Of a stretch of DNA of 64,000 nt, positions 45,244 through 57,200 are shown in pieces. The notes beneath the pieces are model-generated. The model was not told the DNA's origin, did no database searches, and saw only the letters and a list, made by a program, of their open reading frames with translations. The translations under genes and the position numbers were made by a program. How positions within the stretch are numbered: the first letter of the stretch is position 1; each line of letters opens with the position of its first letter. The stretch is from Cyclaneusma minus (Eukaryota; Ascomycota; Leotiomycetes; Marthamycetales; Marthamycetaceae), in NCBI GenBank assembly GCA_037179335.1, contig JAKZHN010000014.1, forward strand, positions 868,001 through 932,000, written 5' to 3'.

Positions 45244-48200
45244 TCATGCGTGTGTCCCGTTCACCCCGTTCACCCCGTTGGCAACACCATTGGTATTGGT
45301 GCCATTCACCCCATTGCTCGTCACACCACCCTCCTCAAACTCCCCCCACCTCGCAAGCACATCCTTGATCCTCGGACTCCCCGTCAGCCTCAACACATCC
45401 TCGAAATACTCCTTCGTAATCTCAAACGGCCTCGCCGTAACATTAGGAACATATTTCCCGACCAGTTTACTCGGATCAATCGTCGTGCGATTAATCTTCT
45501 TGAGCAAGAAGCTTCTGAACGGCTTCACACCAGATCGCAAAAACGTGGAATGGAAGGGCACATCGATACCCTTGAGCGGGATTGTCGCAAATCCGCGTTG
45601 TAGGTCTAAGGGAGTGGGTTTTGCGAGAGTTTGGCGCGAGCATTCGCGGATGATTTCGACGAGGTGCGCTTTCACGTCTTCGAAAGACAACTCTTGCATC
45701 AGGGCTTGGATGTCGATTTTCTGCGCTTTCAGGTAGTTGGTAACACCAGTCAGCGTATCCAGGGCGCGCAGGTCGCCAGCGCACACGTATTGCATGTTGG
45801 CGATGTTGTAGTTGACAATCTCCAGGAGCCAGCCAGTCTCCTCGCTGATGTTGCCAACGACGTATTGCAGAGCTTCTTCGTTGAAGGTCTTGGAGATGCG
45901 CGACGGGTTCACGGCGCACATGCTGTAGTTGGAGCGGCCGGCGGCGTCGCGCTCGACGGCGACTTGCATTGTGAGACCGCGGTAAAAAACGACTGACACC
46001 AAAGACTCGATGGGCATGACTTCGGCCAAAGCGGCCAAGGCGGAGTATTCGCCGAGAGAGTGGCCGGCGAAGGAACTGTCGCGTTGCACGAGGCCTTTGG
46101 AGCGCATGTCTTCGAAACTGGCTTTCTCCATGAGCGTCAAAGCGGGTTGGGTGAATTGGGTGGCGGAGAGGAGACCGGTGGGGGAGCGGTAGGTGTAGGA
46201 GGTGGTGGTCTCATTGATTTCCTTGAAGATCTTCTCGGACTTGATGCTGCCATCTGCTCCAACTGTCTCGAAGGTCATGGCCATGTAGTTGGCGCGAATG
46301 GCCTTACCACGAGGACCACCGAAGTGGATGGTGAGCTCCTTGGGGTTGTTCTTGACAATGTTGGTGATAGCGAAGCCTGTGAATGGTGAGTCACTGCTAA
46401 TACTTCTCGTGACACTCTCCGCATCGGAATCAACTTACCATAGTTATCCATGAAATGCTTATCAGCACGATCCCAGACCTCACGAGCAACAGGGCTGCTA
46501 TCATAAAGATCCATACCCATACCCTGCTCCTGCGAACCCTGACCAGTGAAGACATACGAAGAGACAGGCTGTTCAACCTCAGCCTCACCAATCAAGACCT
46601 TGTCCTCAGTCTCCTTGTTGCTAGCCTCGACACTGATGATCTTGCGACCAGCAACCATAGAAACGTGCTGCAGCTTGACTTCAATGTCGTCATTTGGCAG
46701 AACCATGCCGACAAGAGAAGCGTGGAAGCTTCGTACACGGCCAATGTTGTTCTCAGCAGCCCATGTCTCGACGAGACTGCGGACAGCAGCGCTGGAGTAC
46801 ATGCCATGAGTGATGGTGCCGGGGAGGTTGGCGTAGTTGGCGAATGTACGGGAGACGTGGATGGGGTTGTAGTCACCAGACACACGAGCGTAAGTCTCGT
46901 TGGAGGCAGGTGCTCTCAGTTGAAGAGGAGTCTTGCCACTCAGAGGAATAGGGTTCTCGAACACGACGGGCTGCTCAATAGACTTTCCGTAACGCTGGAG
47001 GTAGTCGATGACTGGGTTTCCGTGCGACACACCAGCCTCGTACTCAACGCTGGCGATCTGGATGAGCTCCTTGGTGGGGAGTTCAAGAAGGACTTGACCT
47101 CTGGTCTCAACGTGGCTGAAGACAGTCTTGTTCTTGAAACGAACCAAACTTTCCAGACGGAAAGTGAGGGTCTGACCAAGAAGCTCAATGTCAGGCTCTT
47201 CCAGGCTGAACCACTCCTTCGATCTGAGCACAGCAACATCCTTCGAGGTAGCGAGAGTAATCTCCATAGGAGTCTCGACCTTGCGCTGGAAAGTGTTGTG
47301 GAAGTCGGTGTAGGATCCACGGTACAAGAACTGCGAAGTAACCTCCATGACAGGCTTGCCCTCACGAGTGATAGTACCACAGACCTCAACCATCTTGCCA
47401 GAATCCTGGTTGATGACAGCATTGACTCTTGCGGTCGTTGCTACCTCATCACCCTTCTTCAAAGGCTCAGCTCCAGGCATCATACGGAAACCGTTGGACA
47501 AGTGCACCAACTTGAGCAAGTCTCCGTCGATAGTCCTTGGGAAGATGGGCTTGGTGATGGCCTTCCATCCAACGACGATGGCGAAGTCCATAGGAGCATA
47601 GACTTCCTTGCCAGGACGGTCGACGAAAGCCTCACCAGTGTTGCCAACAGCATGCACGAAGTCGTTGATGGCCTCACCAGTGACAGTGGCCCTTCCACCA
47701 TCGAACTTCTCAGTGACTGATGCGTCAAGGTCGAACTTCTCATCACCGAACCAAGCACGCCAGTAGAACTCCTTGATGCGGTCATTGCGGCCCTCCATGA
47801 CTTCGCGGATAGGAGCGTAACCGGTCTCAGGGTGGTAGGTGAACTTGAGTGGCAGAGACACAGGTTTGCCAAGAGCAGTAGTATCCTTGATCAAGTTGAC
47901 GAGAATCTCGTTCTTGCCAGTCAACTTGATGTTGATTACCTCGACATACTGGTTGAGTCTTGGCTGCTCCTTGACAGTGATGACAGTCTTGGCAGGGTTC
48001 TTGGGGTTCTGGATCTCGACGACAAGACCGCGAGTAGGAGCAAAGATCCTCTTCATGGGGTTGGTCTGGAACTTTTGTCCCTGGACAAACACCTCCGAAG
48101 AGAACAAGGCGTAACGCCACGATCGCTTAGAACCAGCAAGAAGCTGAAGCCAAGCATCGAGAGATGGCAAAGTAGCCGTAGGGGAGTACGACAGACGGTA

Positions 48201-51200
48201 GGTGCTGACGTTCTCTTCCTCAGAGATGGTCAAGCCCTCAACATCGACCTCATCTTCAGTATCGACAAGCTTGCCACCGAAGTATTCAATGACAGGAATC
48301 TTCGACTCGTCACCACCATAAGCATCCTTGGTCAAGAACTTGATGTGGTCGTTGTGGATACCATCAAGAATGTCCTTGACAGGCTCATCAACAATGTTGG
48401 CATACTTCACAGCCATTGGACCTTGCAGAATACAAGTCCTGCCAACATCTTGGTCGATGACAGCCTCGAGATCTTCGGATTGCCAAAGAGAATCCTTCTT
48501 GAAGTAAAACTCGAAGTTCTCGTCGAGGGAAGGCACGAAAGTGGTAGGCTTCTGACCACGACGCTGGCAAAGGAGAAGGAAATGCTGAACATCCTGGGCG
48601 TTGATGATTTGGTGCTCGGCCTCGGGATAAGCAGCAAGGATCTTCTCAATGGCAGCGTATGGCTCGTCGAGATCAGCGTAGCTCTGGAGCATAGATGGCT
48701 TGCCCTTCTCGGAGGTCAAACGCTCCTCAAGTCGTCGAATGAAGTCACCGGTCAACCTGACATAGGACTTGTCGATCCATCGCTTCTCGTGCTTGACGTA
48801 AAGAAGGTCAACCAGTCTTCGGACGACTTCAGCGTAAGTCATGTCCTCCAAGTCAACAGCCTGACCAGCCTTGTTGCGACCGAACCAGACCTTCTGGAAG
48901 TCATCGTTCAGCTTCTTGATGATGTACTCGCGCTGCTTCTTCAGCTCTGGTACACGCTTCTCCTTGGGAAGACTGAAGATCTTCTGGTCCATCTCGGCCC
49001 AGAACTTGACACCACGAGTAGCAAGCTTGTGAATAGGCTCACCCATCTCAGATCTGACAGTGATAACACCACCAGCGGGGCCCTTGTAGGTCTTCTCCCA
49101 CTGGCCGTCATCAAGACCCTCAGCCTCTGTGATTGCCTTCTTGGCGTTCTTGCTGGTGTGAGCCTCCTTTGCAGTCATCACTCGGCTACCGAAAAGACAT
49201 CCATCGAAAGGCATTGGAGGGTAGCCGTACTTGGCAGACCAGTCACCAGTGATGTAGGGGTAAGTGTCTTCAGATCCACCAAAACCACTTCCAGCCACCA
49301 AGATGAGGTTCTCACATCGTCGGATTCGGCCATACATTTGAAGGATTGGCTGATGGAAATCTTCGAAAGAGTGATGTCCACCACCACGTCCACCAGTCCA
49401 CTGCAAGATGACAGGGAAAGTTGGGTTGGCCTTGGCAATGTTGATGACCGATTGAATGGCATCCATAGATCCGGGCTTGAAAGCAATGTGCTTAAGACCA
49501 AGAGTCTCAATGTACTCCTGAGCGACCTCAATAGAGGGCACACCGGCACCGATGGTCAAACCCTCAATTGGAACACCCTCAGCACGGAGCTGACCCAAGA
49601 GAGGAATTTGCCATTGCATCGCACGTGGGTTGACGTAGATCAAGTTCACGGTAATACCACGACCAGCAGGAATGGCATTCTCAATCTTTCGGAGCGCCTC
49701 AGTCATGGTCTTGGCGTTGTAGTATCCACCACCAGCCAACTCGATTTGGTAGCCAGCATTCATAGTGGCAGCCACAAAGTCCCAAGGAACAGTGCAAGGA
49801 GTCATACCAGCAACCATAACTGGAGGAACACCCAGAAGACGAGACATCTTGGTGTCCAAGAAAGTCTGGCCGCTGGAAGTCTTGATGAGTCGTGGGCCGT
49901 GCTCCTTGACCCAGTCGACAGAAAACTTGACAGCGTGCTCCTCATCCCGGTCGAAAAGCTCAGGCTTGTAGCCAACCTCGGGAATGTTACCATCGATGAG
50001 ACCAGCCAAAATCACACGCACACCAGTTCCGTCCTTGTTGCGGCTGGTCAGTATTCCGAGACCGGAAGTACCTCCAGGGCCGAAATCAAGCACGTGAGTT
50101 GCCTTGGGGAACTGGGTAGCCTTCTCCCAGTTGACAGGATGTTGAGTAATCATCTCAACCAATTTCGGCACAACGTTGGTGTTCGCCTCGGCTCGAAGGT
50201 CATCGCCAGTGTTTGTGTCGTAAACTGGAATTGCCATCGACTTGGAGTTGATGGAGATATCTTTGAGATCCTCATTGATGAGCTTGGTGGCGCTTGCAAG
50301 GTACTTGCTGTGGAAAGGAGTGGTGATTGGGAGGAAGCGGTTCACGAATCGCACTTTTCGCTCAGTGAAAGGAATCCTGGTCTGGTCGATGCCAGTAGGT
50401 GCCTTCACCTTTCGGAGCTGCAGGTTCAAACCGTACAAGGAGATTGGAGGCCCAGAAACAACGACGTTGCGAGGGCTGTTCACTAACGAAATGGCAATGT
50501 GGCGGTCCTCCGGGAGGTATTGGTTCGTCACGTTGATGTGCTCCTGCACCTGAGCCTGGGAAAGATCACGAATGCTCAACATAGGAGTTGGAACACCCTC
50601 GCCATTGTCTATGGAATCTTGCAGCATCGACGGTGCCATTGAAGTCCTTGGGTAGGTCTGCTGACTGCGAGCACCAATCCAGAAAAGAATGGTGAGAGCA
50701 GACACGGAAATCTCCTCAAACGACTCCCAGCTGTCTGCAGCGGAAGTAGCAGCAGCCATAACCACACCCTGCGAGTGACCAGTCGATCCAGCTAGGCGCT
50801 CCTTCAACTGACCTGGCGTAAGTCCGAGGACCTTGCAGGTGACCATGTAATGCGCCAGCTGAACCAAACCGATCAAAGGGAAGCTGACAGGCGCAGTAAC
50901 CAAGTAATCGAGATCTGGAGTCGATTCGGGGTGGTGCAGCCATTGCATCACATCCAAGCCCTTGGAGTAGAGCTTTTCGGCTTCAGGGTGTTTCGAGAGG
51001 TTTTGCAGAAGTTCGGCAGACGAAGTGATTAAATCCTCCACAAACGAAGGGTATGTGTCGAAAAGCTCGCGGAGCTCATCAAAGTACTCCTCAATGTTTC
51101 CCTGTCCACCAAAGATGCTGTAGATCTTGGTGGTGCCCTCATCCGCAGCACGGAGCAGAGCCGACTCGTGTGGGCGAATCGGTCTGTTGGCTGCAGCGCG

Positions 51201-51629
51201 ACCGGCATAGTAACTGCGAATGACAGCCAACTTCTTGAGCTCAATACCCGGCAGAGTTGCGACCAGAGCATGGACATCGTTGCCCCTCAAAAATGCGCGC
51301 TCAAACTCGTTCAGCACGCTCTTGAGGACCTCGACGTATGAGCCTTGAGGGTCATCTTCGCCTTCATCGACCTCCTTGGCCACGAAGCCAAGATACCGTG
51401 CAACAAGTTCAGCTCCGGACGATGGCTCGTCATCCAGTGCGAATTCTTCGGTGGGTTCGGGGAGAGAAGCCAGGAAAATATCCTTGAGCTCGGAGGCGTG
51501 GAAGTGGAGGTTTGTGGGTATCAGGAAGGAGTATTCGAGCGACCCGTGGGTGAGGGTCAGGGGACGGAGGGAAGACGAGGATCTGGGGGTGGAAACGCCC
51601 GTGTGAGGGCCGGTTCCTGAGCCGTACAT
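45244..51629 (-). CDS. FAS1: Fatty acid synthase subunit beta
   Basis: The beta subunit of fungal type I FAS supplies acetyltransferase, enoyl reductase, dehydratase and malonyl/palmitoyl transferase for cytosolic long-chain fatty acid synthesis. Exons 51629-46439 and 46376-45244 join through a 62-bp intron (46377-46438, GTAAGT...CACAG), giving 2107 aa, the usual size. In order: the AT nucleophile motif GHSQG near S286; the FMN enoyl reductase region VPPVMVAGMTPCTVPWDF at about 600; the double hot-dog dehydratase with NETYARVSGDYNPIHVSRTF; and the MPT motif GHSLGEY near S1837, in exon 2. The start MYGSGTGPHTGVSTPRSS matches ascomycete beta subunits. It is divergent from the alpha gene 2.6 kb away. 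A CCTCGG core lies about 170 bp upstream of the ATG (51795-51800), the core bound by FarA/FarB fatty-acid regulators in Aspergillus, but one hexamer is weak evidence. Confidence 0.97.
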
Positions 51630-54256
51630 CTTGGGGGTGGTTGGAGAATTCAGCGATGCGGGCGAGTTTTGCTGTTGCGAGCAATAAAGTGTTAGCAGCA
51701 GCTTCTCTCTCGCAATTTGCAGTCTTCACATTGAGAAAAACAAATAGCAGTGTAATTGCTTCAGCAGACAATACACACCTGGTTAAGTGCACATCCGAGG
51801 ACTCAATTAAGAGCGACTCGTGTGCTGCTCAGAGTTGGGGATGAAGCTCAAGCTGTCCAGGAAGCAGCGAAGCTCTTTTTTCCCACAGCGACCTGTCAAC
51901 GGGAATTGAGTGAGGATGCGTGCGGTGCGTCGAGAAAGGAGAGTGATGTGCGGATTGGTATCTTCGGGCGGCAATCTGGACACCTCCTCAGCAGAAACAG
52001 GCAATGATGTGGTGCGGAGCGGTGGTTTCTTGTCCAACTGGCGACGGCAGCGTTCTGGTGTTCTCGCACTTTTGCCTGTCAAGCTGGCCCGGGTGGATTC
52101 AACAAGCTAGCGCCAAAAAGTGGGACTAGCGCGCTTTCGCTCTGTTGGGGTTGAGGCGCCGCGAGGGATCAGCCTGTCTGCATAAAAGACGACGCCGCCA
52201 GCCACACCAACGTCGGGAGACTGGTACATGTCGCATGTATTATTTCCTGTTTGGGACTGATTATTGGCTTTAAATGGCCTTTGCTTTTTAATAGCATGTT
52301 CCTACTCCACTGGGGATCTACAGGGTCTCATACAAGTGATGTCAGAAATGACCGGCTGGAGTGGTGATAGCAGCTGAGATAGGTAAGGGCTGGTGGTGAC
52401 ATTTCTTATAGTAGCTCTCCTCGATCATTTGAGCCGTGTTAGAATATAAATTTACAAACTCCATGTATACAAATTCCAATTAATTTGCGAGGATCTGCAT
52501 GATTGGAAAGGGTTCCAATTGCTAGAATTAGCCGCATCATTCGAGACTTTCAAGTCGTTGGCTGGTCATCAGGAGGCTGGTCGACGTCTGGCCCACGATA
52601 ACGAAGCACCATCTTTAGAGCGATGGTTTATGAGAATACTTGGATTCTCTGATAGCATGGATTAAAATAGTCGACTAGTACTATTATATGCGTTGCCGCT
52701 TAACTAATAATAATGCACATCTACAAGCAGCTCCTCTCGTACCTAGACGTGATACTTAGACCCGTACCAAGTCATCTCAACTCCGGATGTCAACATGACC
52801 TGTCCAGCCTGTCAAATCCCCACGCAGCTGTCCCATGGTAACAAGCTCAAGCTCCAGCTCCCCTCGAACCACGATTGGCTTGCTCCTCGTCCGCATCAGC
52901 CACCAATGCAGCTCTGCCCCGGTCCATCTTCTAGCTGCATTAATGTGGTTCGACATCTTCTGACAGCCTTAATTGCATGAAGCTGGGAAGATCCAAAAGT
53001 ATTGTTTTGAAGCTTAACAAGCGCCCGCTTAGTGGCGGTTTTGTTGGGTGCACTGTTCCGGTCAATCTGTTGCAACGAGGTCAAGGACAAGGCAGCACCC
53101 TGCATCGATTGACTAAATGTATGGAGAAGCACGCAGAGACACGTTTCGAATCCTGGATGTGGTGCGATGAGCTGGGCAAGACGGGTTCATCCTAGCTGAC
53201 GGTGCTGACTGCTGACCCTGAATTTCTGGGGAAGAGGAATGACGGATTGGAGGAGGGGCGAGTGTCACGATGGTCACGATGAGGGCGCAAGAAAGGGGCT
53301 GAGATACACGGGGGCTTGGGCGAGGATGTCATACGGCTCGTACAGATGCCACACCTGGCGTCGAACGGATATTAATTTGCAATCTTGGTCAGGGGGTTTG
53401 TGGTTTACAGATAGAGGATTAGAAATGCACTTGAGATTGAGAGATAATTCGGGCGTGTTATCGAGATATGGTGGTGCGGATGATGGATGAACTGGACGAG
53501 AAGGGAAGGGAACGGCGATGATGGGCTCAAGCCTCGAGATAAAAAGTTGCACGAAAAGTCCGAGTGGCTTGACGGGCAGATAGGCTCTGGATACACGGCA
53601 AAAAGATTGCGAATTATTTTGAAAGTGTAAAAAACTTGGAATACGGCAAGATATTTCTCCAAAAATAGTACTTGCAGCTCATCCTGCCATTACATGCACC
53701 TTAAGGATGTGGTCTAAGTCGTGATAGCTGATAGGCGCGTGGTGTTGAAGTCTTGGCTGGGGATCAAAGGAAGCCATGCCCCTTTGGGCCTTAGCGTAAT
53801 TCAACACATAGAGAAGCTGCGGCTGCTCGACCCAACGAACCCTCAAAAAATGGTTTCGGTGCCTTGAGCTTGCCAGGGACACGGTCAACACGACAGAGGG
53901 AAGAATACCTCACCAACCTTCCGTCCCCAAGCACGAAGCTCTCTCCCCCCTCCCGCCATCTTTCTCCGAATACCGTCACTTCCCCCAATTCCTCAGTCGC
54001 CGCCCGCACCGCCGACAATTTCGAAGTTTCTTCCGAGTTGCCATCTTGGTGTCTGGTCACACACGCCAAGCCTGGAAGCTCGAGAAGGACCCGCTCAGTC
54101 GCTGAACAGGTCCGGGAAACTTGCAACCTCCACCGAAATCTGCACTTGCTTTCTTTCGCTCTCCAGCAACAAGAGTGCCAATTCCCTCAGGACACGCTTT
54201 TCCCACCACAAAAAGCTGTTTTAGAGCGTCTGCGGACGTAAAACCCCAGATTCACC
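51630..54256. promoter_or_regulatory. Divergent FAS1/FAS2 intergenic region
   Basis: The 2.6 kb between the two FAS start codons must contain both promoters and 5' leaders. The FAS2-proximal 300 bp is C-rich and pyrimidine-rich before the ATG at 54257. Apart from the single CCTCGG near 51795 no regulator site can be claimed. Short frames (for example 52795-53195) are not supported. The spacing is large enough that the promoters may be separate. Confidence 0.6.
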
Positions 54257-57200
54257 ATGCGTCCCGAAGTCGAGCAAGAGCTCGCCCACACCCTCCTCGT
54301 GGAGCTCCTGGCATACCAATTCGCCTCGCCCGTGCGGTGGATCGAGACGCAAGATGTCATTCTCGCCGAGAAGATGACCGAGAGGATCGTCGAAATCGGT
54401 CCGGCAGATACGCTCGGTGTGATGGCGAAGAGAACGCTGGCCTCCAAGTACGAAGCTTACGATGCCGCCAAATCGGTGCAGCGTCAGATTCTTTGCTACA
54501 ACAAGGATGCGAAGGAGATCTACTACGATGTCGATCCGATTGAGGAAGAGCCGGCTCCAGCTGCCGAGAGTTCTGCTCCTGCGGCGAGTGCACCGGCCGC
54601 TGGTTCTGCTCCAGCTGCTGCTGCTCCGCCGCCACCGAGTGCTGGTCCGGCAGCACAGGTTCCTGATGCTCCGGTTTCTGCTGTGGATATTGTGCGAGCT
54701 TTGATTGCTCAGAAGTTGAAGAAGCCCATTGCGGACATTCCTCTGAGCAAGGCGATCAAGGATCTGGTAGGAGGTAAGAATCGAGTTTTAAAAAAATCTG
54801 CTGTTACTATACCTGTTACTATACTAACCCCTATTTCTACAGGCAAATCCACCCTCCAAAACGAAATCCTGGGAGACTTGGGCAAGGAATTCGGCTCTAC
54901 CCCCGAGAAACCAGAAGATACCCCCTTAGACGAGTTAGGAGCCTCGATGCAAGCAACATTCAATGGCCAACTCGGCAAGCAATCCTCGTCCCTGGTCGCC
55001 CGTCTCATCTCCTCGAAAATGCCTGGTGGTTTCAACATTACAGCTGCGAGGAAATACCTGGAGACCAGATGGGGACTTCAGTCTGGCAGACAGGACGGTG
55101 TTCTGCTTCTTGCACTGACCATGGAGCCTGCCGCCCGTCTTGGTTCTGAAAATGACGCCAAGGCCTACCTGGACGATGTTTCTCAGAAATATGCCGCCAG
55201 CGCTGGCATCAGTCTCGCTGCACCACAAGCAAGTGGTGGAGAGGGCGGAGGAGGTGGAGGCATGATGATGGACCCAGCTGCCATCGATGCGCTCACCAAA
55301 GACCAGCGCGCACTTTTCAAGCAGCAACTCGAGCTGTTTGCGAGGTATCTCAAGATGGATCTCCGCGCAGGCGACAAGGCCTTCATTGGCGCACAGCAAT
55401 CGCACAAGGCTCTCCAAGCGCAATTGGATCTGTGGAACACCGAGCACGGCGAATTCTACGCTTCCGGTATTGAGCCAGTTTTTACTCCCCTGAAGGCCCG
55501 TGTCTACGACTCGTCGTGGAACTGGGCTCGTCAAGATGCTCTCACCATGTACTTCGACATCATTTTCGGTCGTCTGCAAGCTGTTGACCGAGAAATCGTC
55601 AGCCAGTGTATCCGAATCATGAACCGCTCCAACCCTCTTCTCCTCGACTTCATGCAATACCACATCGACAACTGCCCTACCGAGCGCGGCGAGACATACA
55701 AGCTTGCGAAGGAATTGGGACAGCAGCTTCTTGAGAACTGCAAAGATGTTCTTGGTGTTGCACCAGTGTACAAGGATGTTGCAGTCCCAACCGCTCCCCA
55801 CACCAGCATTGATGCGCGAGGAAAGCTTGACTACGCCGAGGTTCCTCGCGCCAGTGTCCGCAAACTTGAGCACTACGTCCGTGAAATGGCCGATGGTGGT
55901 AAGATCTCCGAGTACGGCAACCGTACCAAGGTTCAGAACGATCTCAGCCGTATCTACAAGCTCATTCGTCAGCAACACAAGCTCTCGAAGTCCTCTCAGC
56001 TCCAAATCAAGCAATTGTACGCTGATGTCATCCGTTCTTTGGCCATGAGCGAGGGTCAGATCATGCCCAAGGAGAATGGCAATGGCAAAGCTAATGGAGC
56101 TGGCAAGAAGAATGGGCTCAAGGCCAATGGCCACACCAGACCCGGAAAAGTCGAGACTATTCCTTTCCTTCATCTCAAGCGCAAGGACGAGCATGGCTGG
56201 GAGTACAGCAAGAAGCTTACTGGTCTTTACCTTGAAGGTCTTGAGCAAGCTGCCAGTGCTGGTGTCACTTTCCAGGGCAAGAACGCTCTCATGACTGGTG
56301 CTGGTGCTGGTTCCATTGGTGCTGAGGTCTTGCAAGGTCTCATCAGCGGTGGTGCCAAGGTGGTTGTTACTACCAGTCGATTCTCGCGAGAGGTCACTGA
56401 GTACTACCAGGCCATGTACGCTCGCTACGGATCTCGTGGCTCGCAACTCATCGTTGTCCCATTCAACCAGGGTAGCAAGCAGGATGTGGAGGCTTTGGTT
56501 GAGTACATCTACGACCCCAAGAAGGGTCTTGGATGGGATCTTGACTACATTGTGCCATTTGCTGCCATCCCTGAGAATGGACGTGAGATCGACAGCATTG
56601 ACTCCAAGTCTGAGCTTGCTCACCGTATCATGTTGACCAACCTTCTCCGCCTCCTCGGATGCGTCAAGTCGCAAAAGCTTGAGCGTGGTTTCGAGACCCG
56701 ACCTGCTCAAGTTGTTCTCCCACTTTCGCCCAACCACGGTACTTTCGGTAACGATGGTCTCTACTCTGAGTCCAAGTTGGCTCTTGAGACTCTCTTCAAC
56801 AGGTGGCACTCTGAGAGCTGGGGTAACTTCCTCACCATTTGCGGTGCTGTCATTGGTTGGACTCGTGGTACAGGTCTTATGGCTGGTAACAACGTGGTTG
56901 CAGAGGGTGTTGAGGCCTACGGTGTCAGGACATTCTCTCAGCAAGAGATGGCTTTCAACTTGTTGGGTCTCATGTCGCCTACCATCGTCAACTTGTGCCA
57001 GTCTGAGCCAGTCTTTGCTGATCTGAACGGTGGTCTTCAATTCATTCCTAACCTGAAAGATTTGATGACCAAGCTCCGAAAGGACATCATGGAGACTAGC
57101 GAGGTTCGCCAAGCTGTCACCAAGGAGACTGCAATTGAGAACAAGATCATCAATGGTGAGGACAGCGAAGCTCTCTACAAGAAGGTTACCGTTGAGCCTC

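Noticed and set aside
47832..50486. An 884-codon open frame on plus, opposite FAS1
   Set aside because: Shadow of the FAS1 coding strand; the product is low in conserved patterns and no start context or introns support it.
51795..51800. CCTCGG as a proven FarA/FarB site controlling FAS
   Set aside because: One such hexamer is expected by chance in 2.6 kb on two strands, so it is mentioned only as a weak lead.
52730..52775. Similarity of CTCCTCTCGTACC to the antisense of the large-subunit rRNA sarcin-ricin region
   Set aside because: Only about 11-12 bases match and the flanks do not, so it is likely chance.
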